The notes under the pieces: model-generated
Told to the model about the DNA's origin: nothing
The model's input: only the letters and a program-made list of their open reading frames with translations
The model's database searches: none
In this document: positions 52,930-61,812 of the stretch, one piece after another
How the letters are laid out: the number at the start of each line of letters is the position of its first letter
How positions within the stretch are numbered: the first letter of the stretch is position 1
Assembly (NCBI RefSeq): GCF_050271975.1
Contig: NZ_CP189850.1
Location: forward strand, 496,001 to 560,000
From: Litorimonas sp947503715
Lineage (GTDB): Bacteria > Pseudomonadota > Alphaproteobacteria > Caulobacterales > Maricaulaceae
Length of the DNA stretch: 64,000 bases
Direction: 5' to 3'
Translations under genes and position numbers: made by a program

Positions 52930-53732
52930 CAATATTTGACACCTATATTCTCACTTGTTTGCTTTTATCTATTTCAGGGGCGGTAAAGTCGCTTGAAATG
53001 GCCGCATTAAAATATGAGCTGGCACCACGTGGTATTTTCGATTGGAATATTATTGGCCCGACTTGGATGAGAAGGTCCCCAGCTGTTGGATTATTAGCCC
53101 GAATTTATTCCCCACAAGGCATGATGGGTATAGGTCTTACCTGTACCCTATGCGGCTTTCTCTCAGTGTTGTTCATTTTGACTGACGTCGCACCTGTTTA
53201 CGGAAAAATTCTAGGGACTGTCATTTTTGCCTGTATGTTTCTGCTATATTATAGACAGGATCTAGGCACGGACGGCGCGGATCAGATGTCCTTCTTCGTC
53301 TCTATCGCCGTCCTCGTTTGTTTTTGTCTAAGTTCGTCTGAGTTCATTAATCTGGTCGGAATTATTTTTATCGCAGGACAACTCTGCATTTCTTATTTTG
53401 CGTCAGGTTTTTCAAAACTCTTTTCCTCAAGCTGGCGTCAAGGCTTGGCGGCGAAAGGCGTCCTGTCCACCCACACATATGGCAACAAATTCACACAAGA
53501 CTTCTTCAAACGTTATGCTGGGGCCAGTCTTTTGATTTGCTGGGCAACAATAGGGTGGGAAATTTTATTTCCATTTATTTTTTTCTTTGACGGAGGAATA
53601 TTCTTTCTTGGCATTTTTGTCGGAATAGTTTTTCACCTCAGCGTCGGCCTCTTTATGGGACTGAACGCGTTCGTCTGGGCCTTTGGTGCCGCGTACCCAT
53701 CTGTTATTTATATTGGAACGCAATTGCTTTAA
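52926..53732 (+). CDS. HTTM/SdpB-like multi-pass membrane protein
   Basis: The 268-residue protein has about six to seven membrane helices. The SGFSKLFSSSWRQGLA region is followed by a helix bundle with FHLSVGLFMGLNAFVW. These fit the HTTM domain seen in vitamin K-dependent gamma-carboxylase-like proteins and SdpB. SdpB with SdpA matures a secreted killing peptide in Bacillus. No toxin gene is obvious here unless the 125-residue first gene serves. The start overlaps the previous gene by 4 bp. It converges on dnaJ with a 6-bp gap. Confidence 0.72.
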   Translation: MTIFDTYILTCLLLSISGAVKSLEMAALKYELAPRGIFDWNIIGPTWMRRSPAVGLLARIYSPQGMMGIGLTCTLCGFLSVLFILTDVAPVYGKILGTVIFACMFLLYYRQDLGTDGADQMSFFVSIAVLVCFCLSSSEFINLVGIIFIAGQLCISYFASGFSKLFSSSWRQGLAAKGVLSTHTYGNKFTQDFFKRYAGASLLICWATIGWEILFPFIFFFDGGIFFLGIFVGIVFHLSVGLFMGLNAFVWAFGAAYPSVIYIGTQLL

Positions 53733-53738
53733 ACTTTG

Positions 53739-54902
53739 CTAGTCGACAAGTTCATCCCAGAAGCGTTTCGCTTTATCAAAGAAATTCCGGCTCTCCGGTG
53801 AGGCCGTGTGATCGCCGCCCTCTGCCGCAAACTCTTCCAGCAATTCGCGCTGACGCTTGGTCAGGCCGGACGGTGTTTCGACCGCGAGTTCAACATACAT
53901 ATCGCCGCGACGGTCCGAGCGTAAGACGCTCATCCCTTTTCCACGCAGGCGCAGGCGCTTGCCGGATTGGCTGCCTTCAGCGACTTTCACTTTCGACCTC
54001 CCACCATCAATGGTCGGGATTTCGATCTCTCCGCCTAGGGCGGCCGTGGCCATCGGCACGGGCGCACGGCAAAAGAGATTGGCGGCTTCACGTTCGAATA
54101 ATTCATGCGATTTCACGCCGACGAAAATATAGAGATCACCGCGTTGACGCCCGCCGCCGCCGCCCCGTTTCGGCGCAGCATCGCCTTGCCCGGTCAGGCG
54201 AATGCGCGTGCCGTCTTCGACACCCGCGGGAATGGACACGTCGAGTTCGGTTTGCTGGCGCACCTGCCCCTGTCCGTCACATTGGATGCAAGGGTCAGAC
54301 ACATATTCGCCCTGCCCGCCACAAGTCGGGCAAGCGCGTTCCATGGTGAAGAGCCCCTGATTGGTGCGCACGCGGCCAATACCGTTACAAGTCGAACATG
54401 TCTCAACTTCCGCCCCGGGTTCCGCCCCGACGCCGTCACAGCGATCGCAATCCTCAGCAATCGGGACCGTGATCTCCACATCCTTGCCCGCGAAAGCCTC
54501 TTCCAGCGTAATGTCAAGTTCATAGCGGAGGTCAGAGCCACGCTGCACCGTTTCACGCTGACGACGTCCGCCGCCGCCAAACATATCGGCGAAGCCGCCG
54601 GCCCCGCTGCCGCCAAACATCTGGCTGAAAATATCATTGAAATCCTGGAAGCCGCCACCGCCTCCGCCGCCCCCTTGCGAGAACGCCGCATGACCCATCC
54701 TGTCATAGGCGGCGCGTTTCTGCTCGTCCGAGAGGATGCCATACGCCTCATTGAGTTCTTTGAACCGCGCTTCCGCGCCTTCGTCATCAGGATGACGGTC
54801 CGGATGGCATTCCATCGCCTTCTTGCGGAAGGCGGATTTCATCGTTTTCTCATCGGCGTTTTTAGGAACGCCCAGAATTTCGTAATAATCGCGTTTGGAC
54901 AT
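53739..54902 (-). CDS. dnaJ: Chaperone DnaJ
   Basis: The 387-residue type-A J protein has an N-terminal J domain with CHPDRHPDDE (the HPD motif), a glycine/phenylalanine-rich stretch (GGGGGGGGFQDFNDIF) and four CxxCxGxG zinc repeats (CDRCDGVG, CSTCNGIG, CPTCGGQG, CIQCDGQG). Substrate-binding barrels follow. It delivers clients to DnaK and stimulates its ATPase. The gene lies 1.2 kb downstream of dnaK, separated by a secreted protein gene and its broken paralogue. It thus probably has its own promoter. Confidence 0.97.
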   Translation of the reverse strand: MSKRDYYEILGVPKNADEKTMKSAFRKKAMECHPDRHPDDEGAEARFKELNEAYGILSDEQKRAAYDRMGHAAFSQGGGGGGGGFQDFNDIFSQMFGGSGAGGFADMFGGGGRRQRETVQRGSDLRYELDITLEEAFAGKDVEITVPIAEDCDRCDGVGAEPGAEVETCSTCNGIGRVRTNQGLFTMERACPTCGGQGEYVSDPCIQCDGQGQVRQQTELDVSIPAGVEDGTRIRLTGQGDAAPKRGGGGGRQRGDLYIFVGVKSHELFEREAANLFCRAPVPMATAALGGEIEIPTIDGGRSKVKVAEGSQSGKRLRLRGKGMSVLRSDRRGDMYVELAVETPSGLTKRQRELLEEFAAEGGDHTASPESRNFFDKAKRFWDELVD

Positions 54903-54966
54903 GTAAGTCGGTTTCCTTCGCAGACCGAGACAGGCTCGGAATAGCGTTTCCCCATAAAATTAAGAA

Positions 54967-54994
54967 AGCCTCTCTGATGTAAGTCAGAAAGGCT
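54967..54994 (-). terminator. Hairpin upstream of dnaJ, leftward
   Basis: AGCCT/AGGCT (54967-54971, 54990-54994) with inner CTGA/TCAG forms a stem. On the minus strand TTTCTTAATTTT follows. It could end the 55076 transcript just before dnaJ. Confidence 0.6.
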
Positions 54995-55026
54995 AAATAT
55001 CAATCAGTGAGGTGATAAAATTTTTA

Positions 55027-55066
55027 GGCCATCAAAATATCAAAACTTATTGAGTCTTTGATGGCC
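55027..55066 (-). terminator. Hairpin after the Cys-bearing secreted protein gene
   Basis: A perfect 10-bp inverted repeat GGCCATCAAA/TTTGATGGCC (55027-55036, 55057-55066) begins 10 bp after the stop. The minus strand continues TAAAAATTTT, so it is a weaker terminator, followed by the 54967 hairpin. Confidence 0.6.
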
Positions 55067-55075
55067 CATAAAGAT

Positions 55076-55432
55076 TTAGGATTTCAAGCACTGGTGTTTT
55101 TCTACATTTTTCTTGAAGGACTGTATCTGTTGATCAAGGCACATTTGCAGTTTGTGTCCGGGCGATTCAAATTCATTTACAGTCGCTCCAGTTACATCAA
55201 TACAAATTTCCAATGTCTTTTTTGCATGATCCCAACTATGGCTGAGACAGATCATTTGATTTTCATTTCGAGGGTCAACCTCTACGTCTAAAACATATCG
55301 CCATTCATCATAACTAATCTCACAGTCGGTTTCAGTACAAATTTCATTGCCGGTCTCCCTCTCTAATTCTTGAGCAAAAGTAGGAAAGCATAAAAAGAGC
55401 ACCGAAAAGAAAATAATAAAAGTTACTTTCAT
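55076..55432 (-). CDS. Small secreted Cys-containing protein
   Basis: The ATG at 55432 is fixed by AAGGAGG spaced 5 nt upstream. A TTG at 55447 is only a track extension. The 118-residue product has a signal peptide (MKVTFIIFFSVLFLCFPTFAQ) and six cysteines in the mature part, with the core CLSHSWDHAKKTLEIC. The upstream pseudogene encodes the related core CINHCWDHVKK, so the two are paralogues. The family is not recognised. A disulfide-bonded periplasmic or released protein is likely. Confidence 0.8.
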   Translation of the reverse strand: MKVTFIIFFSVLFLCFPTFAQELERETGNEICTETDCEISYDEWRYVLDVEVDPRNENQMICLSHSWDHAKKTLEICIDVTGATVNEFESPGHKLQMCLDQQIQSFKKNVEKHQCLKS

Positions 55433-55550
55433 TAAATCCTCCTTCAAACCAACACCTAACTGTGGAAACTAATGGCAGTTATGATCGTCCGTACATTTTG
55501 AAAAAATTGCGCTTGGAAATCACGACATAATTCAAGTCTCAGGGGTATAT

Positions 55551-55942
55551 TTAAGGACTCTGGACTTCCATCTTTAGTTGCCTGCATGCAATTCTCGAAA
55601 GCTTTTTTACATGATCCCAGCAATGATTTATGCAAGATCCTTGAAAAGGATTCTGTGGATCGAAACCTAACCCGCCCAAACCATCATCACCGGGGTTGTA
55701 ATAGGGGTCGGATCCAAAACCTTCGCCTGGGCTATTTCCGCCAGTGCCGTAGCTTCCGGTGGGGTCACCCCGACCTGATGTTGTTCCACAATCCCACCCC
55801 CAACAGGTTGAGTTTTCGACTTCTTCGCCACCCCAGAAAATCGGTTCTTCGGGATTGTCTGATTTTTATTGACTTGAGCATAGGCCCCAAAGGCTTGAGT
55901 TAAGCAGAACAAACCGACACCAATAATAGCAATTTTTATAAT
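55551..55942 (-). pseudogene. Frameshifted paralogue of the Cys-bearing secreted protein
   Basis: The 5' part reads a signal peptide (IIKIAIIGVGLFCLTQAFGAYAQ) beginning at an ATT codon (55942) rather than ATG, with AGTAGGTG upstream. After VNKN the frame changes at an AAAAA run (about 55879-55883). Adding one A restores a protein reading KSDNPEEPIFWGGEEVENSTCWGWDCGTT, then a glycine-rich stretch. It ends with CINHCWDHVKKLSRIAC before a stop at 55551. That end resembles the 55076-55432 protein. A one-base deletion and a lost start codon suggest a decayed gene. A sequencing error is possible but would explain only one of the two lesions. Confidence 0.75.
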
Positions 55943-56026
55943 ACACCTACTAGTTTAAAGATTTCATGTGTATCGTGAGAATTAGTGTCAAGGGTATTTT
56001 GGATTCCAGTTCGCGTACTTTGATAA

Positions 56027-56060
56027 TAAAAAGACCCTCCCGAGTTAAACCGGAAGGGTC
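56027..56060 (-). terminator. dnaK terminator
   Basis: On the minus strand GACCCTTCCG, loop, CGGGAGGGTC (56051-56060 with 56033-56042) is followed by five T residues. It lies 32 bp after the dnaK stop. Confidence 0.9.
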
Positions 56061-56092
56061 GAGTCTTATTGGTCTATGATGGACAGCCGGGT

Positions 56093-58003
56093 TTAAGCGG
56101 CGTTCTCATCATCTTCGACATCTTCAAACTCAGCGTCGACGACATCGTCATCATCCGCTTGGTCGGCTTGTGACGCCGGACCTGCATCCTGTTCGGCCTG
56201 TGCTGTTTCATACATGGCCTGGCCCATTTTCATGAGTGCGGCGGAGAGGACCTGTGTCTTATCGACGATCAGGGCTGTGTCTTCGCCTTCCATGACGTCT
56301 TCAGTCTCTTTCAGCGCCTCTTCGATCTGGCCTTTCAGCTCATCATCGACAGCTTCGCCATGTTCAGCCAAGTCGGTCTGGGCTTTATGGACGAGGGCTT
56401 CGGCTTGGTTCTTGGCTTCGACCAATTCGCGGCGGGCTTTGTCGCCTTCCGCATTAGCTTCAGCGTCTTTGACCATCGCTTCGATGTCATCGTCAGAGAG
56501 GCCACCGGAAGCTTGGATGCGGATCTGCTGTTCCTTGCCCGTGGCGTTGTCTTTCGCCGACACATTCACAATGCCGTTGGCGTCGATATCAAATGTGACT
56601 TCGATTTGTGGCATGCCGCGCGGTGCGGGCGGAATACCGACGAGGTCGAATTGGCCTAGCAATTTATTGTCCGCGGCCATTTCGCGTTCGCCCTGGCTGA
56701 CCTTAATCGTCACAGCGGCCTGATTATCCGTCGCAGTCGAATAGACCTGAGACTTCTTGGTCGGGATTGTTGTGTTCCGGTCAATCATACGTGTGAACAA
56801 GCCACCTTCGGTTTCAATACCGAGCGACAGCGGCGTCACGTCAAGGAGGAGGACGTCTTTGACATCGCCCTGCAAGACACCCGCCTGAATGGCCGCGCCC
56901 ATGGCGACGACTTCATCCGGGTTCACACCTTTATGCGGTTCCTTACCGAAATAATCTGACACGGCCTTTTGCACAGCCGGCATACGGGTCATCCCGCCAA
57001 CGAGCACGACGTCATCGATATCTTTGACGGTCAGTCCGGCATCCGAGACGGCCTTTTTGATCGGCGCGATTGTGCGCTTGATCAGGTCGCCGACAAGCGT
57101 TTCCAGCTTGGCGCGGGACAGCTTCATGTTCAAATGTTTCGGGCCCGTCGCATCGGCGGTGATAAAGGGCAGGTTCACTTCATAACTGGACGCAGTAGAC
57201 AGTTCCTTCTTCGCCTTCTCGGCTTCTTCGCGCAGACGCTGTAATGCGAGCTTGTCGGCTTTCAGATCGATGGCGTTTTCTTTTTTGAACTCATCCGCGA
57301 AATACTCAACGATGCGCATATCGAAATCTTCACCGCCGAGGAATGTATCGCCGTTTGTGGATTTGACCTCAAACACACCGTCACCGATTTCCAGGATGGA
57401 CACATCGAATGTACCACCGCCGAGATCGTAAACCGCGATGGTTTTACCGTCTTCTTTGTTCATGCCGTAAGCCAGCGCTGCCGCTGTCGGCTCGTTGATG
57501 ATGCGCAGGACTTCGAGACCGGCAATCTTACCGGCATCTTTTGTGGCCTGACGCTGGGCATCGTTAAAGTAGGCTGGAACCGTGATGACGGCCTGCGAGA
57601 CGGTCGCGCCGAGATAATCCTCAGCCGTTTCCTTCATCTTCGTGAGCGTCATGGCGGAGATTTCAGCCGGGGACAGTTCCTTGTCACGGCCTTGGACATA
57701 GGCATCGCCGCCCTTGCCCTTGACGATTTTATAGGGAACGAGTTTCGCGTCCTTCTTGACGGCGGCATCCGTGAACGGACGACCGATCAAACGCTTGACC
57801 GCGAAATATGTATGTTCAGGGTTTGTAACGGCCTGACGACGCGCGGGCGTTCCGATCAGGCGTTCGCCGTCCTCTGTAAAGGCGACGACGGATGGGGTCG
57901 TACGTTGCCCTTCCGCATTTTCAATAACTTTCGGCTTATCGCCGTCCATGACCGCAACACAGGAATTCGTGGTGCCGAGGTCGATACCGATCACTTTAGA
58001 CAT
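56093..58003 (-). CDS. dnaK: Chaperone DnaK (Hsp70)
   Basis: The 636-residue Hsp70 has the N-terminal IGIDLGTTNSCVAVMDG, the VYDLGGGTFDVSIL phosphate loop and the VLVGGMTRMPAVQ signature. The substrate domain follows, and the protein ends in an acidic tail (DDDDVVDAEFEDVEDDENAA). It is the central ATP-driven chaperone and feeds back on the heat-shock sigma factor. A sigma-32-like promoter lies at 58116-58143. It has its own terminator, so dnaJ is transcribed separately, unlike the common dnaKJ operon. Confidence 0.98.
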   Translation of the reverse strand: MSKVIGIDLGTTNSCVAVMDGDKPKVIENAEGQRTTPSVVAFTEDGERLIGTPARRQAVTNPEHTYFAVKRLIGRPFTDAAVKKDAKLVPYKIVKGKGGDAYVQGRDKELSPAEISAMTLTKMKETAEDYLGATVSQAVITVPAYFNDAQRQATKDAGKIAGLEVLRIINEPTAAALAYGMNKEDGKTIAVYDLGGGTFDVSILEIGDGVFEVKSTNGDTFLGGEDFDMRIVEYFADEFKKENAIDLKADKLALQRLREEAEKAKKELSTASSYEVNLPFITADATGPKHLNMKLSRAKLETLVGDLIKRTIAPIKKAVSDAGLTVKDIDDVVLVGGMTRMPAVQKAVSDYFGKEPHKGVNPDEVVAMGAAIQAGVLQGDVKDVLLLDVTPLSLGIETEGGLFTRMIDRNTTIPTKKSQVYSTATDNQAAVTIKVSQGEREMAADNKLLGQFDLVGIPPAPRGMPQIEVTFDIDANGIVNVSAKDNATGKEQQIRIQASGGLSDDDIEAMVKDAEANAEGDKARRELVEAKNQAEALVHKAQTDLAEHGEAVDDELKGQIEEALKETEDVMEGEDTALIVDKTQVLSAALMKMGQAMYETAQAEQDAGPASQADQADDDDVVDAEFEDVEDDENAA

Positions 58004-58115
58004 GTATCATGCTCCAAATTCTTTGGCGGACCTGCATCATGCGGCATCCGCGGATATCAATAATGAGGGCAGGACAACATACCGGTTGCACGGTCTGACC
58101 CTCGTTCTGGACCCG

Positions 58116-58143
58116 ATATGGGGCGCAGGACCTGACTCGCAAG
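58116..58143 (-). promoter_or_regulatory. Putative sigma-32 heat-shock promoter of dnaK
   Basis: On the minus strand CTTGCG (58143-58138), a 14-nt spacer, then CCCCATAT (58123-58116) matches the alphaproteobacterial RpoH consensus (CTTG-N-CCCCATNT). It lies about 113 nt before the dnaK ATG. Confidence 0.7.
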
Positions 58144-58209
58144 GGCTGGGGGAGAGATTTTTCTGCTGGCGCAAAGGATATCTGATTCTAGCTTCTTCAG
58201 AATTCAGAG

Positions 58210-59385
58210 TTACACAAGCCTCTGCAAATAATCTGCAAAACCCGGAACTGTAAAATCCGCATCCCCATGATCAGGACTATAAATCATACCTTTTTTGATA
58301 ATGGCAGCGCGCCTAGGCCCAAGTCTATTAGAAGCCTCGCCAAGTTTTTGCGCAATATCGCCGGAACGGTAGGGCCCCTCACGACCTAATGAAGCCATTG
58401 CATGTACATATTCCCGCTCTTTCGGTGTCAGACGGTCGAGACGAACTTTGAAAAACCCTTCATCCAGTCGTCGGATGGCATTTTCACGGGCCGCTACTGC
58501 GTCTGCGATATTTATGGGGGACTCCTCTGCCACATTCCACGCATGATACCCCCATTCCTGCAGAAAGTAAGGGTAACCCATCGTGTCAGCGACGATCTGG
58601 TCCAAAGCCTCCGACGTGATCGACTCGCCTTCATCAAGTATGGGTTGCTGGACAGCTTTCCGCGACTCATGCTCCGAGAGCGGCCCAATTACATGGTAAT
58701 CGAAGAGGCGTTCCGCATAAGATTTTGCATTTCCAGCCAATCCCGCAACCTGTGGCAAGCCCCCTCCAATAAATATAACGGGTAGCGTAGCTTGGCTGCA
58801 TTTGTGCAAAGATGTGATAATTGCTGAAAGCTCAAGAGCGCTCAAATATTGCACTTCATCTAATAAGAGTAGAAAAACACCGCCCGCATCTTTGGCTGCA
58901 GTGCCAATTCGAACAAAAAGCTCAGAAAGGTCCAATAAAAGGTCCCCGCTATCGGCGACTCCGGGTTCTGGATCCACACTTAGACTGGCAGCTCCGACTT
59001 CAAGCTTAAAGGCAGAGGCGAAACTTCTTAATGCGCGTAGGCCCGAATAAGCGGCTTTTTTCGAGGCTTCTATGACGGAAAGTTTTCTCAGGATGGCGCG
59101 AAGAAGCGGAAAAATAAGCTTTGGCAAGTCTCCACCTTCAGGAGCCTCAATCATTGCCTCCCAAACCAGAATATCTTTCATGTCCTGCGCTTTAATCGCG
59201 GTATGATGCAGCAGAACCGTTTTACCCGTCCCCCTCAAACCCAAAAGCATGTGACTACGGGCGGGCTTCCCCAAAGCGGCGCGTCGAATAGCAACATCAA
59301 TTGATGAAAGAACATCTGCGCGTCCAACAAGTTCAGGGGGCGGCGCGCCCGCACCGGGCGCAAAGGGGTTTCTCACGGGATCCAT
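58210..59385 (-). CDS. AAA-type ATPase, archaeal-ATPase/Cdc6-like
   Basis: The 391-residue protein has Walker A LLGLRGTGKTVLLHH (about residue 48) and Walker B FLLLLDEVQYLS (about 175). A winged-helix-like C-terminal region follows (KEREYVHAMASLG, GDIAQKLG). This layout is typical of COG1672-like bacterial ATPases of unknown function related to the archaeal Orc1/Cdc6 and STAND classes. The gene seems isolated, 73 bp after the DUF1287 gene in an AT-rich gap. It might be horizontally acquired, but codon use looks normal. No partner protein is evident. Confidence 0.8.
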   Translation of the reverse strand: MDPVRNPFAPGAGAPPPELVGRADVLSSIDVAIRRAALGKPARSHMLLGLRGTGKTVLLHHTAIKAQDMKDILVWEAMIEAPEGGDLPKLIFPLLRAILRKLSVIEASKKAAYSGLRALRSFASAFKLEVGAASLSVDPEPGVADSGDLLLDLSELFVRIGTAAKDAGGVFLLLLDEVQYLSALELSAIITSLHKCSQATLPVIFIGGGLPQVAGLAGNAKSYAERLFDYHVIGPLSEHESRKAVQQPILDEGESITSEALDQIVADTMGYPYFLQEWGYHAWNVAEESPINIADAVAARENAIRRLDEGFFKVRLDRLTPKEREYVHAMASLGREGPYRSGDIAQKLGEASNRLGPRRAAIIKKGMIYSPDHGDADFTVPGFADYLQRLV

Positions 59386-59458
59386 AGCTCAAATATAGAG
59401 AGTTTATGCATTTATACAAGATTCTATATATAAACACATAAACTTCATATACATCACC

Positions 59459-60118
59459 TCACCCAATAGCGAAAATGCCCCGTAATCGTGTGGTCAAAGA
59501 GAATGCCACTTTCTTCCGGTCCGCGACGATATTGTGGATGATGAGCGGTGTGCCGTTTCTTGAGACTTTATCTGAGACGATGCCGATATGTGGCAGGCCG
59601 CCTGAACCCGACCCGCTATCCAAGCGCCAACTGACAATATCGCCGGGTTGATAGATGGTGGGTGTCGCGCTGATGGGGATGTCATATCCCGCGCGGGTGA
59701 ACCACGTCTCCAAATTCGGGACGCGACGGTGATCGATATTTTTATCGGGGCGGGTTAAACCCCAATTTGTGGGGTAAGTCGCGAAATTCTCGCGCATATC
59801 CTCATGTACGGATTTTTGCAGGTCGAAGCCGTAGGCCGCGCGGTAGGACCGGATCACGACATCCGTGCAGACCCCGATATGGGCGGGCACGTCCCCGCCG
59901 GGATAATCCAACCCGATATAGGCACCATCATATCGAACATTGGCCTTTAACCGATCCCGTGCCGCCGTGACGAGCGGCTGGGCGGCTGGGTCGACCGCTA
60001 ATGTCGACATAACCGCAACACGCTCAGGTTCTGGCACCGTCACAGGCGGAACTTGCGCCTCCGTCGGGCTACAAGCCGCCAAAGCGATAATCGGGAGGAG
60101 ACTTAGAAGGGTACGCAT
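59459..60118 (-). CDS. DUF1287 lipoprotein
   Basis: The 219-residue protein has a lipoprotein signal ending ALAAC (Cys16). The DUF1287 domain follows: DGAYIGLDYPGGDVPAHIGVCTDVVIRSYRAAYG, with the conserved CTDV, and PGDIVSWRLD, then HIGIVSD and IHNI. The CTDV cysteine and the HIG histidine suggest an NlpC/P60-like papain fold, so it may be a cell-wall or amidase-like hydrolase. The family function is not established. It is divergent from the phosphate transporter gene. Confidence 0.85.
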   Translation of the reverse strand: MRTLLSLLPIIALAACSPTEAQVPPVTVPEPERVAVMSTLAVDPAAQPLVTAARDRLKANVRYDGAYIGLDYPGGDVPAHIGVCTDVVIRSYRAAYGFDLQKSVHEDMRENFATYPTNWGLTRPDKNIDHRRVPNLETWFTRAGYDIPISATPTIYQPGDIVSWRLDSGSGSGGLPHIGIVSDKVSRNGTPLIIHNIVADRKKVAFSLTTRLRGIFAIG

Positions 60119-60261
60119 GATCCGACCCTAACGCACGTCCCCCTTCACGCATCTGAAATTTCTGTCACATCCGGCGAGAGATTTCGCGGATAGGGCTGGA
60201 CTCGGGCGAAACGTCGCGCCAATGGGTTTTCCGAGGTTAGCCATTTACAAGTGAGTGTTCT

Positions 60262-61812
60262 ATGTCCGATTCCGGGCCTACATCCCCCGCCTCCGTCAAA
60301 CGGCTGAACGGTAAAGACATGCTCCGCCTATTGGGCGCGGTGCTGTTCCTCGTCATTATCTATGTTTTTGTGCAGCAGAGCTTTGGCGACCTGTCCAATG
60401 ATCCCAGCTTTCTGATCTTTGCGGCCGTTGTCGGCGGCTATATGGCCATGAATATTGGCGCGAATGATGTGGCCAATAATGTCGGCCCCGCCGTCGGCTC
60501 GGGCGCGCTCGGCCTCGGCGCGGCGATTATCATTGCCTTTATCGCGGAAGCGGCAGGGGCATTGATTGCGGGGGGCGATGTGGTCTCCACGATCAAGAGC
60601 GGCATTATCGACCCCAGTTATTTCGAGGGCGAGTTGGAAGTCTTTGTCTGGGTCATGGCCTCGGCCCTGTTCGCGGCAGCCCTCTGGCTCAACCTCGCCA
60701 CCTTTATCGGAGCTCCCGTCTCCACAACCCATTCCATTGTCGGCGGAGTCATGGGCGCCGGCATCGCGGCGGGTGGCTGGGCGATTGCGGATTGGTCGGA
60801 GGTCAGTCGCATCGTTGCCAGTTGGGTCATCAGCCCCGCCATGGGCGGCGGAATTGCGGCGCTAACACTCTATTTCGTCAAACGGACCGTGCTCTATCAA
60901 AATGATATTGAAGGTTCGGCCAAGAAAATTGTCCCGCTTCTCGTCGGGGTTATGGCCTGGTCTTTTTCGACCTATTTGATCCTCAAAGGCCTAAAGAAAA
61001 TCATTCCATTCGAATTTCTGCCCGCACTGGGTGTCGGGTTCGTCATCGGATTAGGCGTTCTGGCGCTAACCGCCGCCCTCGTCAGACGCGCGCCAAAGGT
61101 CGAAAAAAACACGAAGAAGGGCGTCGACCATCTCTTCATGATCCCGCTCATCGTGGCGGCAACACTGCTCTCCTTTGCCCATGGCGCAAATGACGTGGCC
61201 AATGCCGTCGGTCCACTGGCGGCCATTAACACCGCGGTCCAATCCGGAGAGATCGCGTCCAAAGCCGGCATTCCGCTCTGGGTTATGCTGGTCGGTGCGG
61301 CGGGTATTGCCGTCGGTCTGGCGCTTTACGGGCCGAAGCTCATCCGCACGGTTGGCTCTGAAATCACGACCCTTAATATGACCCGTGCATTCTGTGTCGC
61401 GCTGGCTGCGGCCATTACCGTGATTATTGCCAGCCAGCTCGGCCTGCCCGTCTCCTCCACGCATATTACCATTGGTGGGATTTTCGGCATCGGCTTCCTG
61501 CGCGAAGCCTTGCAGGCGCGAGAGAAAGCCCGGGATGTGTGGGTCGCACAGACCTTTGGCGTCGCAGCAGATTTCACCGCGCGCTATGAGGCCGCCGTTT
61601 TGAATGAGCGTCGCGGCCTGATGAAGGAGTTTGCCGCCCAGACCTCCGGCCCGACGGCACGGGATTGGCGGGCAATGAAAAAGAAGCACCGCCCGCGTTT
61701 GGTCGAACGGAAACTACTTTTGAAAATTGCGGCCGCTTGGGTGCTGACCGTGCCTCTCGCCGGACTGCTCTCCGCCGCCATCTTCTTTATCATGCGGGCT
61801 TTGTTTGGCTAA
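60262..61812 (+). CDS. PiT-family inorganic phosphate transporter
   Basis: The 516-residue protein has about 10-11 helices and the two inverted PiT signatures GANDVANNVGPAVGSGAL (near residue 70) and GANDVANAVGPLAAINT (near residue 310). THSIVGGVMGAGIA and THITIGGIFGIGFL occur as well. It moves phosphate with protons or Na+ across the inner membrane. The last 30 residues form one more helix after a long basic cytosolic stretch. It overlaps the alkB TTG start by 8 bp. The promoter is in the 143-bp gap to the DUF1287 gene. Confidence 0.94.
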   Translation: MSDSGPTSPASVKRLNGKDMLRLLGAVLFLVIIYVFVQQSFGDLSNDPSFLIFAAVVGGYMAMNIGANDVANNVGPAVGSGALGLGAAIIIAFIAEAAGALIAGGDVVSTIKSGIIDPSYFEGELEVFVWVMASALFAAALWLNLATFIGAPVSTTHSIVGGVMGAGIAAGGWAIADWSEVSRIVASWVISPAMGGGIAALTLYFVKRTVLYQNDIEGSAKKIVPLLVGVMAWSFSTYLILKGLKKIIPFEFLPALGVGFVIGLGVLALTAALVRRAPKVEKNTKKGVDHLFMIPLIVAATLLSFAHGANDVANAVGPLAAINTAVQSGEIASKAGIPLWVMLVGAAGIAVGLALYGPKLIRTVGSEITTLNMTRAFCVALAAAITVIIASQLGLPVSSTHITIGGIFGIGFLREALQAREKARDVWVAQTFGVAADFTARYEAAVLNERRGLMKEFAAQTSGPTARDWRAMKKKHRPRLVERKLLLKIAAAWVLTVPLAGLLSAAIFFIMRALFG

